Positions 16,007 through 26,900 are shown, counted from the stretch's first letter. The stretch: 64,000 nucleotides of DNA from an uncultured Bacteroidales bacterium (GCA_937892155.1 CALAUG010000022.1:1-64000), one strand, 5' to 3'. Notes: generated by a model from the letters alone, not told the origin. Translations and numbers: made by a program.

Positions 16007-17803
16007 TCACGCATCTCCTTTTACCGTGTTTGCGAGTTTCTCAATGTTAAGTGAACGCGCCGATGCATCAACAATATCCTTATATACTCCGCCTTTCTTG
16101 TACAATTCATCTGGATCGCCACTTTGTTCTACGCGACCTTTTTGAAGTGCATAAATGATATCGGAGTCGATTATTTGCGAAATTGAGTGAGAAATGATGA
16201 TGACCGTTCTTCCTTTCTTAATCTCGTCTATGCTCGCTTTGATTTGTTCTGTAGCAATGGCATCGAGTGACGCGGTTGGTTCATCAAGAAAGATAATTGG
16301 CGGATTCTTTAAGAACATTCTTGCAATAGCAATACGTTGCTGCTGACCACCGGAAAGTTCTGTTGCTTGCGACTGAAATCCGTGAGGCAACGACATTATT
16401 TGGTCATAGATGTATGCTTTCTTTGCAGCGTCTTCAATCTGTTCCATGGTTGCATCGCAAAGACCATAGCGGATGTTTTCTTCTATGGTTCCGTCAAATA
16501 TGTGGTTCTTTTGTAATACAAGTCCGATGTTGTCACGAAGGAAATGAGTGTCATATTCCTTCAAATCGATGCCGTCAAGTTTGATGGAACCGCAGTCAGG
16601 CTCGTAGAATTTATCCAATAGGTTGACGATAGTCGATTTTCCGGCGCCACTCAAACCGACAAATGCGGTGATTTTGCCGCTTTCAATCTTCATGTTAATA
16701 TCGTGGAGCGCCTTGTTTCCGTTTGGATAGGTGAAATCAACGTGCGAGATTTCAATGTTACCTATGATTTTTTCTGACTTGTACGTACCAGTTTGTTCTT
16801 TTTGGTCATCTGCATCAAGAATATCAAAATATCCTTCGGCGTAGATGAGTGCGTCGTTCATGTCGTCGAAAATTCGTTGCAGTTGTGTGATAGGAGCAGT
16901 TACGTTGGCAAAAAGCATTACGTGGTACATAATTTTACCGATAGTCATTCCTGGATAATCAATCAGTACTAAGTATGCGGTAAGAATGATTATGAGAACT
17001 GTTCCTACTTGTCGGACGAAACTTTTTACTGCATCAAAATAAAACGAGGTCTTACGCACAGCCATTTGGTTGTCGGTGAATTTTGTCTGAATATCCCATT
17101 GCTTTTCGCTTTCAATGTTTTCGCGGTTAAAACTTTTGATGACGTTGATAGATTCAATAATGTTCATGATTCCATGGCTTTTTTGCTCACGGTAATTTCT
17201 CATGTTTTGTCTCCAGCCTTTTAATTTTCGTCCTTGTCTTACGGTTATCCAAATGTATATAGGAACGATACCGAGCGCCGTTAATCCAACCCATACATTG
17301 GCTACAAACATGAGCACAAGTGCAAAGATTGCGCTTGTGAATAAAGGCAGCAAGTCAATGAAAAAATTCTGCACGGTTCGTGAAAGACTGCTCACACCTT
17401 GATCAATACGTGTTTGCAATTTCCCTGTTGCATTTTCTCCAGATGAGAAAAATGCCATTTTATAGGTAAGAATTTTATCAATTACAGCTTGCGACATATC
17501 CTTTGAAACGAAAATTCTCATTCGCTCACCAAAATTGTTTTGAGCGTATGTGATTACGGCAGAAAGGACTTCTTTGCCTAATAGGATGATAGAAATCATT
17601 GTCAGTATTTCTACGGCTTTCCCCCACGAAAAGTTTTCTAAACTGATGAGTGCGTTGATGGAATCAACGGTTTTATCGAGCACAATAGCATTGATTTGTG
17701 CCATAAAAGAGCCGATTAGCGTAAGAATCAATGTGATGATTACCAGCCATTTGTATGGTTTTACAAATGGCTTGATATTATTTAAAAGACTGAAAAAATT
17801 CAT
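16007..17803 (-). CDS. ABC exporter, fused membrane and ATPase domains (MsbA/LmrA type)
   Basis: I take the start at the ATG 17801-17803 (MNFFSLLNN), which gives 599 residues; the longer frame would run into the upstream phosphatase gene. Six helices occupy about residues 15-310, followed by the nucleotide-binding domain with Walker A 'VGLSGAGKSTIVNLL', signature 'LSGGQQQRIAIARM' and Walker B 'IIFLDEPTASLD', then the switch histidine 'IIISHS'. It should work as a homodimer exporting a lipid or hydrophobic compound; the substrate cannot be read from sequence. It is the last gene of the nine-gene minus-strand run, 23 bases after the phosphatase. Confidence 0.93.
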   Translation of the reverse strand: MNFFSLLNNIKPFVKPYKWLVIITLILTLIGSFMAQINAIVLDKTVDSINALISLENFSWGKAVEILTMISIILLGKEVLSAVITYAQNNFGERMRIFVSKDMSQAVIDKILTYKMAFFSSGENATGKLQTRIDQGVSSLSRTVQNFFIDLLPLFTSAIFALVLMFVANVWVGLTALGIVPIYIWITVRQGRKLKGWRQNMRNYREQKSHGIMNIIESINVIKSFNRENIESEKQWDIQTKFTDNQMAVRKTSFYFDAVKSFVRQVGTVLIIILTAYLVLIDYPGMTIGKIMYHVMLFANVTAPITQLQRIFDDMNDALIYAEGYFDILDADDQKEQTGTYKSEKIIGNIEISHVDFTYPNGNKALHDINMKIESGKITAFVGLSGAGKSTIVNLLDKFYEPDCGSIKLDGIDLKEYDTHFLRDNIGLVLQKNHIFDGTIEENIRYGLCDATMEQIEDAAKKAYIYDQIMSLPHGFQSQATELSGGQQQRIAIARMFLKNPPIIFLDEPTASLDAIATEQIKASIDEIKKGRTVIIISHSISQIIDSDIIYALQKGRVEQSGDPDELYKKGGVYKDIVDASARSLNIEKLANTVKGDA

Positions 17804-17826
17804 TGTGTTTTTGAGTTTATATGCTT

Positions 17827-19560
17827 CTATGAGTAATGTATAGACAGAATAGTAATGTCGTCGTTTTGTGGGTTGCCATTGACAAATTGCCGTACGTCGC
17901 CACAAATATGTTCTGCGGCATTTTCAATGTTGTTTTTCCTAATTGTTTCAACAGTGTCAAGTAATCTATCGTTACCATATAATTCTTTGGCTGCTGTTTC
18001 GGCTTCTGTTACTCCGTCGGTATAAAGAATTATGTGTGTATCTTTCTTCAATTGTATTGTTTGTTGTTCGTAAGGGAAATCTGCATAAAGTCCAACTGCT
18101 AAATTTGGTTTGCAGTCTAAAAAGCGTGGAGAGCATCCAGGTTCTGCAATAACGAGTGGATTGTGTCCAGCATTACAGTATGTTAGTTCTCCAGTTTCTA
18201 AATTTAATCGCCCAATAAATAATGTCACGAACATACCGAATGTATTTCCAGACTCTAGGTGGTTGTTAATTCTGCTTACAATTTCTTCGGTTGAAATATT
18301 CATACCTTCAGCGAAACGGAGTGCCGATTTTGTAACGGCCATATAGAGCGATGCGGGAATACCTTTCCCCGATACGTCGCCAATTGCAAAGTGTAGAATG
18401 TTACCTTCTATGAAATAGTCGTACAAGTCGCCACCGACCTCTTTAGCAGGATGCAGCAGTGCGTGAATTTCCAAATTTTCTGTTTTTGGAAAATTATGAG
18501 GCAAAATTCCCAATTGAATATGCGATGCAATAGTTAGTTCGCTGTCAATACCAGCTTGTTTCTCAACGAATCGCCTAATTTGGTATATGATAAATAAGAT
18601 GCAGAGTCCAATGAGTAACAATCCGATGAATAGTACTCGTAATATTCTTCTTGTCAGCTCATTAACACCTTCGTAAATATCATCTTCTGTACATTGTAAC
18701 ACAATTGTCCAGTTTGTTGTTTTTATGGGAGCACTGTAAATTCTTAGTTTTTGTGCTTGCGCAGAATCAACCCATTTGTCAAAATCTGTGGTGATTTGTT
18801 TCATAATCATGCTTTGGTCTGGGTGAACAATGCAAGTTTTATTGGCATCTAAAATGAGGGCTTGTGAGTTTTCAAATGGATGAATCTCCTTTAGCAGGTC
18901 TGTTCCAAAGCGGTTCAGTTGTAAATCAACAGCAATAGTACCGATGTAGTTGTCATTCTTGTCATGTATAGGAATGCAGAAACAGTCTATTACGGCGCCT
19001 CTTATATCTACAAATGGTTCGGACCAACGTGGATGGTCAACTCTTTTTGTTTCCTTGTACCAATCGTCTTCGCGGTAATTATTTTTTTCTTCCGACAAGA
19101 CGTAGTGAACGTACGAACTATCGGCGTGGCGGACAAATGGTGAAAAACCAGCCTCTCCATAATTAGGAAACAATCCAGGCTCAAATCCTATTGCGGCTCC
19201 CCACAAATGTGGATTGGCTTCCAAAAATTGTTCAAGTATGTCAAATGTTGTTTTTTCATCAAGTAATTCATCCTTATCAAGATTAAATCTCAAAAATGAA
19301 GTGTCTGTTTTGTTGTCGGCTTTCGATTGTAGTGCGATGGAAGCAAGGCTATACCCAGAAACTTCAACTTGCTGTAAATGTTTGTCAACAATTTCACGTG
19401 CTTCGTTCAAACTCAGTTGAACTTTTTCACCTGCGTCCTTTAATGCTTTTTCCTGAACTTGTTTATATGACCACCCAACGACGACAGAAAATATCAGTAG
19501 GGATAGTAGAGTTACTATTAAACAAAGTTTAAATATGAATGTGCTAGTTTTTGTTGGCAT
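17827..19560 (-). CDS. Membrane-anchored SpoIIE-type serine phosphatase with Cache sensor
   Basis: A 577-residue signalling protein. A first transmembrane helix (about 8-28) and a second (about 305-325) frame a periplasmic Cache-type sensor: 'WGAAIGFEPGLFPNYGEAG' and 'NYIGTIAVDLQLNR' are typical dCache elements. The cytoplasmic half is a PP2C/SpoIIE phosphatase with 'EVGGDLYDYF', 'FAIGDVSGKGIPASLYM' and 'NAGHNPLVI', which supply the metal-binding aspartates. Family members (RsbU/RsbP-like) dephosphorylate anti-anti-sigma factors in response to a ligand; no partner STAS or anti-sigma gene is visible in the window. It lies 44 bases after the potassium-channel gene. Confidence 0.92.
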   Translation of the reverse strand: MPTKTSTFIFKLCLIVTLLSLLIFSVVVGWSYKQVQEKALKDAGEKVQLSLNEAREIVDKHLQQVEVSGYSLASIALQSKADNKTDTSFLRFNLDKDELLDEKTTFDILEQFLEANPHLWGAAIGFEPGLFPNYGEAGFSPFVRHADSSYVHYVLSEEKNNYREDDWYKETKRVDHPRWSEPFVDIRGAVIDCFCIPIHDKNDNYIGTIAVDLQLNRFGTDLLKEIHPFENSQALILDANKTCIVHPDQSMIMKQITTDFDKWVDSAQAQKLRIYSAPIKTTNWTIVLQCTEDDIYEGVNELTRRILRVLFIGLLLIGLCILFIIYQIRRFVEKQAGIDSELTIASHIQLGILPHNFPKTENLEIHALLHPAKEVGGDLYDYFIEGNILHFAIGDVSGKGIPASLYMAVTKSALRFAEGMNISTEEIVSRINNHLESGNTFGMFVTLFIGRLNLETGELTYCNAGHNPLVIAEPGCSPRFLDCKPNLAVGLYADFPYEQQTIQLKKDTHIILYTDGVTEAETAAKELYGNDRLLDTVETIRKNNIENAAEHICGDVRQFVNGNPQNDDITILSIHYS

Positions 19561-19604
19561 AGATTTTTACTTTTCGTCTGCAAGATACAACAATAGTTTT
19601 AAAC

Positions 19605-20528
19605 TTAATTGACAATTTCGCCGTTCTCGGTCTCTAAATCGACAATATCATCTTTTGTAAATGGTTTTCCGCAGTGACTGCAAAATTTTGCTTCACTGTT
19701 GTGGGTATGTTCGTGACAGTGCGGACACGTTTTTGTGCGCCTTTTTTTCTCTTCGTTAATCAACGATACGGAGAAAATACCAGTTGGAACGGCCAAAACA
19801 GTATAACCAAGCAGCATAATGACCGCAGATAAAAATCGTCCGACGCTTGTACAAGGTGCAATATCTCCATATCCAACGGTTGTCATTGTTACAATTGCCC
19901 AGTAAATGCTGTTTGGAATGTCTTCAAATCCATTCGGATTTCTGCCGTTTTCAACTATATACATAATTGTCCCTATAGAAACTACCAGTATTACTGCAAA
20001 TAGGAAAAATATGATGATTTTTTGCTTGCTCTGTTTGAGTGAAAGCAGTAGTAAATTTCCTTCGTTGAGGAATGAGAATAATTTGAAAATTCTAAAGATT
20101 CGTAGTAGGCGGAATATTCTAATTGCCAGTAGACTTTGCGCTCCAGCGAAGAAAATTCCTAAATAACTTGGCAAAGTTGCTAATAAATCTATAATACCCC
20201 AGAAACTGAAAATGTACGAACTTGGTTTGTCCATGCAGTATATTCTGGCAAGATACTCAAATGTGAAAACTGCAGTGAAAATCCATTCCAAAATACGAAG
20301 AATTAACCGCATTGATGGTGGAAAGAAGTTCATGCTTTCCAAAATAATGATGATGACACTCAGTAAAATGCAGATAAATAAGATAATATCGAATGATTTA
20401 CCTGCAGGTGTGTCGGAACCAAAAATGATGGAATTGAGTTTCTCCTTGAGATAGTTGTTGTGCAAGAATGATTGAACTTTGTTCTTCAACAAACGAAATG
20501 GTTTCCCTAATGTGTTAAATAATCCCAT
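19605..20528 (-). CDS. Voltage-gated-type potassium channel with C-terminal zinc ribbon
   Basis: A 307-residue six-helix channel. S4 is visible as an Arg-rich helix ('IRIFRLLRIFRIFKLF', about residues 135-150) and the pore helix/filter as 'MTTVGYGDIAPC' (TVGYGD, about 215). The C-terminus carries two CxxC pairs ('CPHCHEH' and 'CSHCGKPF', about 268-290), a zinc ribbon not found in most bacterial Kv channels; I infer a cytoplasmic sensing or assembly role. The ATG (20526-20528) follows ybaK by one base, so the two are coupled. Confidence 0.92.
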   Translation of the reverse strand: MGLFNTLGKPFRLLKNKVQSFLHNNYLKEKLNSIIFGSDTPAGKSFDIILFICILLSVIIIILESMNFFPPSMRLILRILEWIFTAVFTFEYLARIYCMDKPSSYIFSFWGIIDLLATLPSYLGIFFAGAQSLLAIRIFRLLRIFRIFKLFSFLNEGNLLLLSLKQSKQKIIIFFLFAVILVVSIGTIMYIVENGRNPNGFEDIPNSIYWAIVTMTTVGYGDIAPCTSVGRFLSAVIMLLGYTVLAVPTGIFSVSLINEEKKRRTKTCPHCHEHTHNSEAKFCSHCGKPFTKDDIVDLETENGEIVN

Positions 20529-20529
20529 A

Positions 20530-21006
20530 TTATCGTACTATATCTCCGACAGTTGCTTCTGCGGCCGTTATTAAATCATTTGGATTAATTTTTATTTGTA
20601 GTCCTCTTACACCAGCACTCACGTAGATGATATTTTGCTCCAAGCACGTTTGATGAAAGAATGTCGGAAATTTTTTCTTCATCGCGAGTGGAGAACAACC
20701 ACCACGAATGTATCCTGTAAGTGGCTGTAGTTCTTTGAGGTGAATCATGTCGCAGTTTTTGTTCCCTGAAATTTTTGCTGCTTTTTTTAGGTCAACTTCA
20801 AGATTTCCCGGAATAACACACACAAATGGTCCGATTTTGTCACCTCGAAGAACGAGTGTCTTAAATACTTGTTCTATTGGTTCGTTGAGTTGACTTGCAA
20901 TATGTTCAGCTCCTAAATCGTTTTCATCAACGACGTAGGGTACAAGTTCGTATTGTATTTTGAGATTGTCGAGAAATCGAGCAGCGTTGGTTTTATTAAT
21001 CTTCAT
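20530..21006 (-). CDS. ybaK: Cys-tRNA(Pro)/Cys-tRNA(Cys) deacylase, YbaK/EbsC type
   Basis: I start at ATG 21004-21006 (MKINKTNAARFLD), giving 158 residues, the usual YbaK length; the longer frame begins inside cvpA. The YbaK/EbsC fold is recognisable from 'VFKTLVLRGD', 'CVIPGNLEVDLKKAAK' and 'LTGYIRGGCSPLAMKK', the last being the conserved GGxSP-type active-site region. It hydrolyses Cys mischarged onto tRNA-Pro. Interestingly a tRNA-Pro gene lies further along the window, but the distance makes any link accidental. Confidence 0.93.
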   Translation of the reverse strand: MKINKTNAARFLDNLKIQYELVPYVVDENDLGAEHIASQLNEPIEQVFKTLVLRGDKIGPFVCVIPGNLEVDLKKAAKISGNKNCDMIHLKELQPLTGYIRGGCSPLAMKKKFPTFFHQTCLEQNIIYVSAGVRGLQIKINPNDLITAAEATVGDIVR

Positions 21007-21535
21007 CGTTTTGTTGTTTAAGTGGTTCAAATATAGTAGGTTTTTCAATTTGTGGTACATTCAAATTTCCTCCGATAATTGCTTCTGCACCTTCGGCTAA
21101 TGGTTTGAAAAATATAGATGTTTCTACTACTTCTATAGGCTTTGTGGAATATGTCTTGATTAAAGAATTGACAAGAAAAAATATCATTGAAATGACAACA
21201 AGATATTTCGTGGCTCCAAATAGAACACCCATTAATTTGTCAAGCCATGCCAGTTTTATTGCTTGAAAAAATTTAAGAATTATTCGTGTTACGAAATAAC
21301 AGGCTATAAGTACGAGTATGAATATTCCTGCAAATGCCACAATTTTCTGGTGCTCTGGTGCTACAGATGTGTATTCTTCAATAAATGGAGTTAGAGCATC
21401 AGAAAAACTCACAGCAGCCCAAATTCCGAGAACTAGTGCGACAATGGTTCCTCCTTCGGAAATCAGTCCGTTCTTAAAACCTTTGAATGCACCCCAGATA
21501 AGGGGAATAATAACTATGATGTCTAAAAAATTCAT
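20996..21535 (-). CDS. CvpA family membrane protein
   Basis: A 179-residue protein with four predicted transmembrane helices. 'FLDIIVIIPLIWGAFKGFKNGLI' at the N-terminus is the family signature, followed by helices at about 30-50, 65-85 and 105-125. CvpA proteins were found through colicin V production and are linked to envelope integrity; their biochemical role is unclear. The ATG overlaps the stop of the LolC/E-like gene (ATGA), and its end overlaps the ybaK start by 11 bases. Confidence 0.88.
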   Translation of the reverse strand: MNFLDIIVIIPLIWGAFKGFKNGLISEGGTIVALVLGIWAAVSFSDALTPFIEEYTSVAPEHQKIVAFAGIFILVLIACYFVTRIILKFFQAIKLAWLDKLMGVLFGATKYLVVISMIFFLVNSLIKTYSTKPIEVVETSIFFKPLAEGAEAIIGGNLNVPQIEKPTIFEPLKQQNDED

Positions 21536-22749
21536 TGTATATGCGTTTTCGTTATTTTTCTAACGGGAAAATATGCCGTGAAAAATCCTACAAATAAAAC
21601 GGTCACTAATATTGCAAGTACGTCTTTCCAGGCAACAACGACAGGGTAGGATTGCACTATAAAGTTATCGGATGCACCTGGTAATTTCACAATGCCAAAT
21701 TTCTCTTGAATTAAACAGATAATAACTCCCAAGAAAACTCCGATAAGTGAACCGACAATAGAAATAAGCCAACCTTCAAATGTAAAAATACGTTTTATGA
21801 GTTTTGAATCGGCTCCCATACTTTCCAGAATATGGATATCTCTCTGTTTGTCGATGATTAACATTGTAAGTGAACCTACAATGCTGAACGATGCAATGAT
21901 TAGGATAAGAGTAATAATGAGGAAGGTGACGAATTTTTCACCTTTAGAGACTTTGTTCAGAAATTCGTGCTGTCCGTCTCTGTCTTTTATTTCGAATGAA
22001 TCGCCGAGAGTTTCTTGTAGAGTACGAATCACATCTTTACTTTTTGCGTCTGGATTAAGGCGTATTTCGATGGATGAAATTTCATTGTGGGTATATTTCC
22101 ATAATTCTTGAGCCAATTCCAACGAAGTAATAATGTATTCATTGTCTATTTCCATTTGTACGCTAAACACGCCTCGTGCGTACGCGTACGTTTTGTTGTA
22201 TTCTTCTGTTGGAACAAATGATGATTTTTTTTCACGTTCTGGTGCGTATATGTGAATAACATCGCGGTACATCAGTCCGATGGAAAGTTTGTGCGCCACG
22301 CCTTGTCCAACGCAGGCATAGTGTACGCCAGCTTCTTCCAATGCAAATTCTCCTACAACCAAAATCGAATCTACGTCGCAGGTCTTTTCGTACGATTCGC
22401 CGACAGCTTTCAGTTTGCCTATCATTTGTTTGTCGCCATACGTGAATAGCACATCGTCTTCTAGAATAGGCGTAAAGGCACATATTTCAGGTGTTTGGGA
22501 AATTTTATGTTCTACGGAATCAAATGAAAAAACTCGTCCTGTTTTTGCTGTGACTTTAATCTCTGGATCGAATTGATTGAACATTGAGTTTACTACAGCA
22601 TTGAGTCCGTTGAAAACCGACATCGTAATGATCATAGCCATACTAACAACGGCAATCAATATAACCGACACTGTCGTAATATAGTTGATTGCGTTTTTAC
22701 TTTTCTTTGAGAATAAGTATCTTCTGGCAAAAAAGAAGGACACCGACAT
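21532..22749 (-). CDS. FtsX-family ABC permease, LolC/LolE-like
   Basis: A 405-residue permease with one N-terminal helix (about 20-45), a large periplasmic MacB-like domain (about 46-265) and three C-terminal helices (about 270-400). The opening 'FFARRYLFSKKSKNAINYIT' and the FtsX core 'LTMLIIDKQRDIHILESMGA' are typical of LolC/E permeases, which extract outer-membrane lipoproteins from the inner membrane. The LolD ATPase is not next to it, as often in Bacteroidota. Coupled to cvpA by an ATGA overlap. Confidence 0.9.
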   Translation of the reverse strand: MSVSFFFARRYLFSKKSKNAINYITTVSVILIAVVSMAMIITMSVFNGLNAVVNSMFNQFDPEIKVTAKTGRVFSFDSVEHKISQTPEICAFTPILEDDVLFTYGDKQMIGKLKAVGESYEKTCDVDSILVVGEFALEEAGVHYACVGQGVAHKLSIGLMYRDVIHIYAPEREKKSSFVPTEEYNKTYAYARGVFSVQMEIDNEYIITSLELAQELWKYTHNEISSIEIRLNPDAKSKDVIRTLQETLGDSFEIKDRDGQHEFLNKVSKGEKFVTFLIITLILIIASFSIVGSLTMLIIDKQRDIHILESMGADSKLIKRIFTFEGWLISIVGSLIGVFLGVIICLIQEKFGIVKLPGASDNFIVQSYPVVVAWKDVLAILVTVLFVGFFTAYFPVRKITKTHIQ

Positions 22750-22754
22750 CGTAA

Positions 22755-23567
22755 CTATTCTTTGTAGGCTTTAACTATTAACCCAGTTCCAGATTTTTGT
22801 TCGCATACAATATCCAACGCATTGAGTATGATACAAAGCCAGAATATGGCGATGTAGTAAAATGGTAGAAGTATGAAAAACAATTTGCTGATATTCAATA
22901 AACTAATAGGTAATTTCATTGAAAGAATCCACGATATGTGTCCAGGTAATCCGTACGAATATGATGCTTGAATTTTTGCAAAACCGGCACTTGTCAGTTT
23001 TGCTGTAATATCATCTATGCTGTATCCGTCACGAACGTGTTCGCCGATAAATGATTCTCCGCCTTCTTCATCAACATCGGATCCTCCTAAATTGGAAGGT
23101 GTTGATATCAGTAGCATTCCTTGTGGTTTGAGAGATGTGTAGAAATTCTTAAATACTTGTTCGTCTTCAAGAATGTGTTCCATAACATCTACCGATAGAA
23201 TTAAATCGCTTGGCGTTTCCGAAATGAAAGTCGTTAAATCGCCTACAGCGAATTTCATTCTATTTTCAAAATTAATTTGCTTAGAAAAATTGTTGCAATC
23301 GGCAATTTGTTCTTCTTTCACGTCTATGCCTAATACATTCCACAATGAATTTTGGCGAGCAAGGAAATATGAATACTGTCCAAAACCTGAGCCTGCATCA
23401 ATAATAAATCTGGAGTCTTCTTTACCTTTCTTCCACGCATTGATTGCTTTTTTTATGTGCCAGGCACGCAAAAGTAGAATGTCAAGAAGTATGTAGAACA
23501 CCTTCCGTAAAAATGGACTTTTATTGAAAAACGTGCCTAATGAAAATTTTATTGGGTCGTAGTTCAT
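22755..23567 (-). CDS. Class I SAM-dependent methyltransferase with C-terminal membrane segment
   Basis: A 270-residue protein. The Rossmann methyltransferase core holds motif I 'IIDAGSGFGQYSYFLA' (about 54-70), an acidic end of strand 2 'VLGIDVKEEQ' and motif IV 'SDLILSVDVMEHI' (about 118-130). A hydrophobic stretch (about 225-250) suggests membrane attachment. The substrate is not identifiable; the membrane segment and position beside envelope genes suggest a lipid or quinone-like substrate. It overlaps rbfA by four bases (ATGA) and ends five bases before the permease gene. Confidence 0.85.
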   Translation of the reverse strand: MNYDPIKFSLGTFFNKSPFLRKVFYILLDILLLRAWHIKKAINAWKKGKEDSRFIIDAGSGFGQYSYFLARQNSLWNVLGIDVKEEQIADCNNFSKQINFENRMKFAVGDLTTFISETPSDLILSVDVMEHILEDEQVFKNFYTSLKPQGMLLISTPSNLGGSDVDEEGGESFIGEHVRDGYSIDDITAKLTSAGFAKIQASYSYGLPGHISWILSMKLPISLLNISKLFFILLPFYYIAIFWLCIILNALDIVCEQKSGTGLIVKAYKE

Positions 23568-23941
23568 TTTCTATTTTCTTTATTTTTTTCTTCGGTGTTA
23601 GTTGAATGAAGAAGTCTTTCTATGTTTGCCTGATATTCAATTGAATCGTCTATATGAAATGCCAATTCGGGAATAATTCGTAGTTGCTTTCCTACTTTTT
23701 GTGCAAGCATCTGGCGTATTGTTTTTGATTTATCCTGAATTGTTTCAAATAGTTGCTGCTCGTCTTTGCTCGGCGCAAAAATACTTACATATATTTTCGC
23801 AAACGATAGGTCGGGAGCAACACGGACAACCGTCACCGAAATCAGTGCACCTCGAAACATGTTCATCGCTTCTTTTTGAAAAATATCGCCCAATTCTTTT
23901 TGTAGTAGGCGCGCAACCTTATTTTGACGTGTCTCGCTCAT
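23564..23941 (-). CDS. rbfA: Ribosome-binding factor A
   Basis: A 125-residue protein with the KH-like RbfA fold: N-terminal 'TRQNKVARLLQKELGDIFQ', central 'ISVTVVRVAPDLSFAKIYVSIF' region and C-terminal 'RIIPELAFHIDDSIEYQANIERLL'. It assists 30S maturation near the 16S 5' end. The ATG starts one base after the ABC transporter stop codon and the gene overlaps the next one, so it sits inside a tightly packed operon. Confidence 0.95.
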   Translation of the reverse strand: MSETRQNKVARLLQKELGDIFQKEAMNMFRGALISVTVVRVAPDLSFAKIYVSIFAPSKDEQQLFETIQDKSKTIRQMLAQKVGKQLRIIPELAFHIDDSIEYQANIERLLHSTNTEEKNKENRK

Positions 23942-23942
23942 A

Positions 23943-26900
23943 TTATTTCTTTGAAAATTTTATATTTCCCAATCCTTCTATACCTTTTCGTAATAGTCTG
24001 AAATACAATAAGAAATAGCATGCAATGGACATAATCCAAATCATTGCAACGTTGGTCCAGTACGTACTCAAATATGTTCCAAAGAATGGCTTCATAGGTG
24101 CATAGAAGTGGGCACGAATGAGTGGAGACGTAGGTGTAATGAATACAGGATCTGTTTTTTGAACCAAATTACCTTTGTATTCAATCAAGACTGTTAAATC
24201 GTTTGTGTTTTTACAGAAGTCTTCCAAAGCTTCGTTATAGTAATTTTTCTTAATATCGAGAAATGCCGCATTACCAAGACTGTCAATCATGTGTGGTGTG
24301 CGTTCAATTGTTGGAAGATTCATTTCCTCGCAAGCTTTTGTGCCTAAATCGGTAATGATTGTGTGCGTTAATTTGTCTTTCTGAGAACGATATTTGTTGT
24401 TTTGTTTGATGTAATATTGTTTTACGTCTGCAATATATTGACGTGCAGCAACCAAATTCTCTTTCGAAACATTTCCAGAAGTCAAATTATCAACGACATC
24501 CTGATTAATTTTGATAATGCTTCCTGTGTTTTTCAATTCTTTCTTGATTTCGTTGGAAACTAACACAAGATTTTTGTTGAATTGTTCTTGATTTTCGTTG
24601 TATTCCTGGAAACGGATGCAGTCGTTCAATTTGTTATTTAATTGATTTGACCATTCACCTTTGCGGTAACTGCATTCGCTGATTTTCATGTCCAAATCGA
24701 AGAACGGAGCTTCGTATTTGTTGTTTGCATATTGTTCAACCGCCAAACCTTCGTAAGCCCAACGAGATGTTATAATTTCGCCGTAGAATGGAATATCCTG
24801 TGGGTTTGAAATTGTTGGGTTCAATTTGTCGAAACTTACGATGATACCACTCAAGATAATTTGTGGAATTACAAGGAATGGAATCAAAATGTAGATAGTC
24901 TTAATGTCGTTAAATGAGTCGGAAATTATTAGTCCCAAAATGTTGGCGAAGCTCCAAACGCTGAAAGCCATCAACCAATATTTGAAGAATAATCCGTGAA
25001 GTCCAAGAATCAAGTTGCCGCAAATCACGAACATTAACGATTGAATTGCGGAAATAAATAAAAGAATGATGATTTTTGAAATCAAGTAGCTTGACCAACT
25101 TAAATGTAAGAACGATTCACGGCTACGGATTTTCTGGTCTCGGAAGATTTCCTCGGCACTAGCTGTTAAACCTACGAAGAAACCGCAGATTACCAACATG
25201 AAAATGTAAACAGGAATATTTGCGTTGTTCATCAAGCAATAGCCGACACTTCCGTTTTCGTCAACGTTCCAATATTTAATGATAAATGCCAGGAACACCG
25301 CAATAATTGGCGATTCCAAACCATTAATAAGCATATATTGCATATTCGAAACCTTCGACAAAAGATCTCGTTTAATGAATACTTTCAGCTGACGGAACCA
25401 GTTCGGAATTTTGAATGTAATTTCCGGCAATTTTTCTGGAATAGGCTTGTTTTCTGCCTCTTTTCTGTTTTCTCTATATTTTTCGAACCAGTCGGTAGGA
25501 GCAAGTTTACGGATTTCCTGACGTCTTTCGTTCAGCATTGGAGTTCCGTCTTCGTTCAAAATCTTTGCTTCGGTAATGTTGAAGATTTGTTCCGGATTCA
25601 CGTTACCGCAGGTTGGACATTCGCTAATGTTTGCATCGGCTTGGCCTGTGCATTGTTTGAAGTACATAATTGAATCAACTGGAGCACCATAGTAGATTTG
25701 GAAACCACCAGTATCCAAAATAACCAATCTATCGAATGTCTTGAAAATATCGGAAGATGGTTGGTGAATAACAACGAACACCAATTTGCCCTTTAAAGCA
25801 AGTTCCTTCAAAAGGTCCATAATATTTTCCGAGTCTTTTGATGACAAACCAGAAGTTGGTTCGTCAAGGAACAAGATTGCAGGTTCACGGATTAACTCCA
25901 ATGCGATGTTCAAACGTTTTCTTTGTCCACCGGAAATTTCTTTCTTCAATTCGTCACCAACAACGTTGTCTTTTCGTTCGTACAATCCTAAACTTTGTAG
26001 AACTTTTTCGCATCGTTCTGCAATTTCTTCGTCGGTTAGGTTGTCAAAGCAAAGTTTTGCGCTGTAGAAAAGGTTTTCGTAAACAGTTAATTCCTTAATC
26101 AAAAGGTCGTCTTGCGGTACGAAACCGATAAGTCCGTTTAATTTTCCTTCGGTGTCGTGATGAAGGTCAATATTGTTGATGGTAACTTTTCCGCTTGTTG
26201 GAATGTAGTTCCCGTTTAAAACGTTCAGCAATGTTGATTTACCAGCACCCGACGCACCCATGATTCCGACCAAACTTCCAGAAGTTTCTTCTATAGAAAA
26301 TTCGTGGAGACCAATATTTCCGCCACGGAATTTGTATGTGATGTCGTCAACTTTGAACACAACACCTTCGTTTGAACTGCCGGCGTTGAACGTATTCAAA
26401 ATTTCACTGTAGTAAATTGGCTTCATCTGCATACTTCTGATTGCAGTACCAATATTCAGAATCGTAACCTTGTCTTCGTAAATTGGTTGGCTGTTCAATG
26501 TGATTGCACCAACTTGGAACGAACGGAATATCAATAGGTTGGATGCACGAAGATAAAATACTTTTATAGTGCCCGAAAGGTGAGGAGAGCAAATGTGTTT
26601 TGCCATCACTTCGCCAGTTTCCTGCGAATTGTTGATTACCAACAAATTCTCGGAATCCGGAATTTCTTCAAATTCGTGAAGAATGAATTCACATAGTTGG
26701 TTGTATTCTTCGGAATCAATGTTCAAGTCTTCAACCAGAGCATTCAAATATTCTTTTTCGGTGTCGGTTATTGAATTATCTGTCGAAACGAATTCCAACA
26801 AACTGATGATAACATACAATTTTTGACGTTGAGTCAATTCTTGGTTTATGCTGTTTCCAATTTTGTGGATACGTGCAGAAAGTTTTGCCTCGATTTTATA

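Noticed and set aside
17804..17905. N-terminal extension of the ABC exporter
   Set aside because: It overlaps the end of the SpoIIE phosphatase gene and has no helix; the ATG at 17803 begins a normal first helix.
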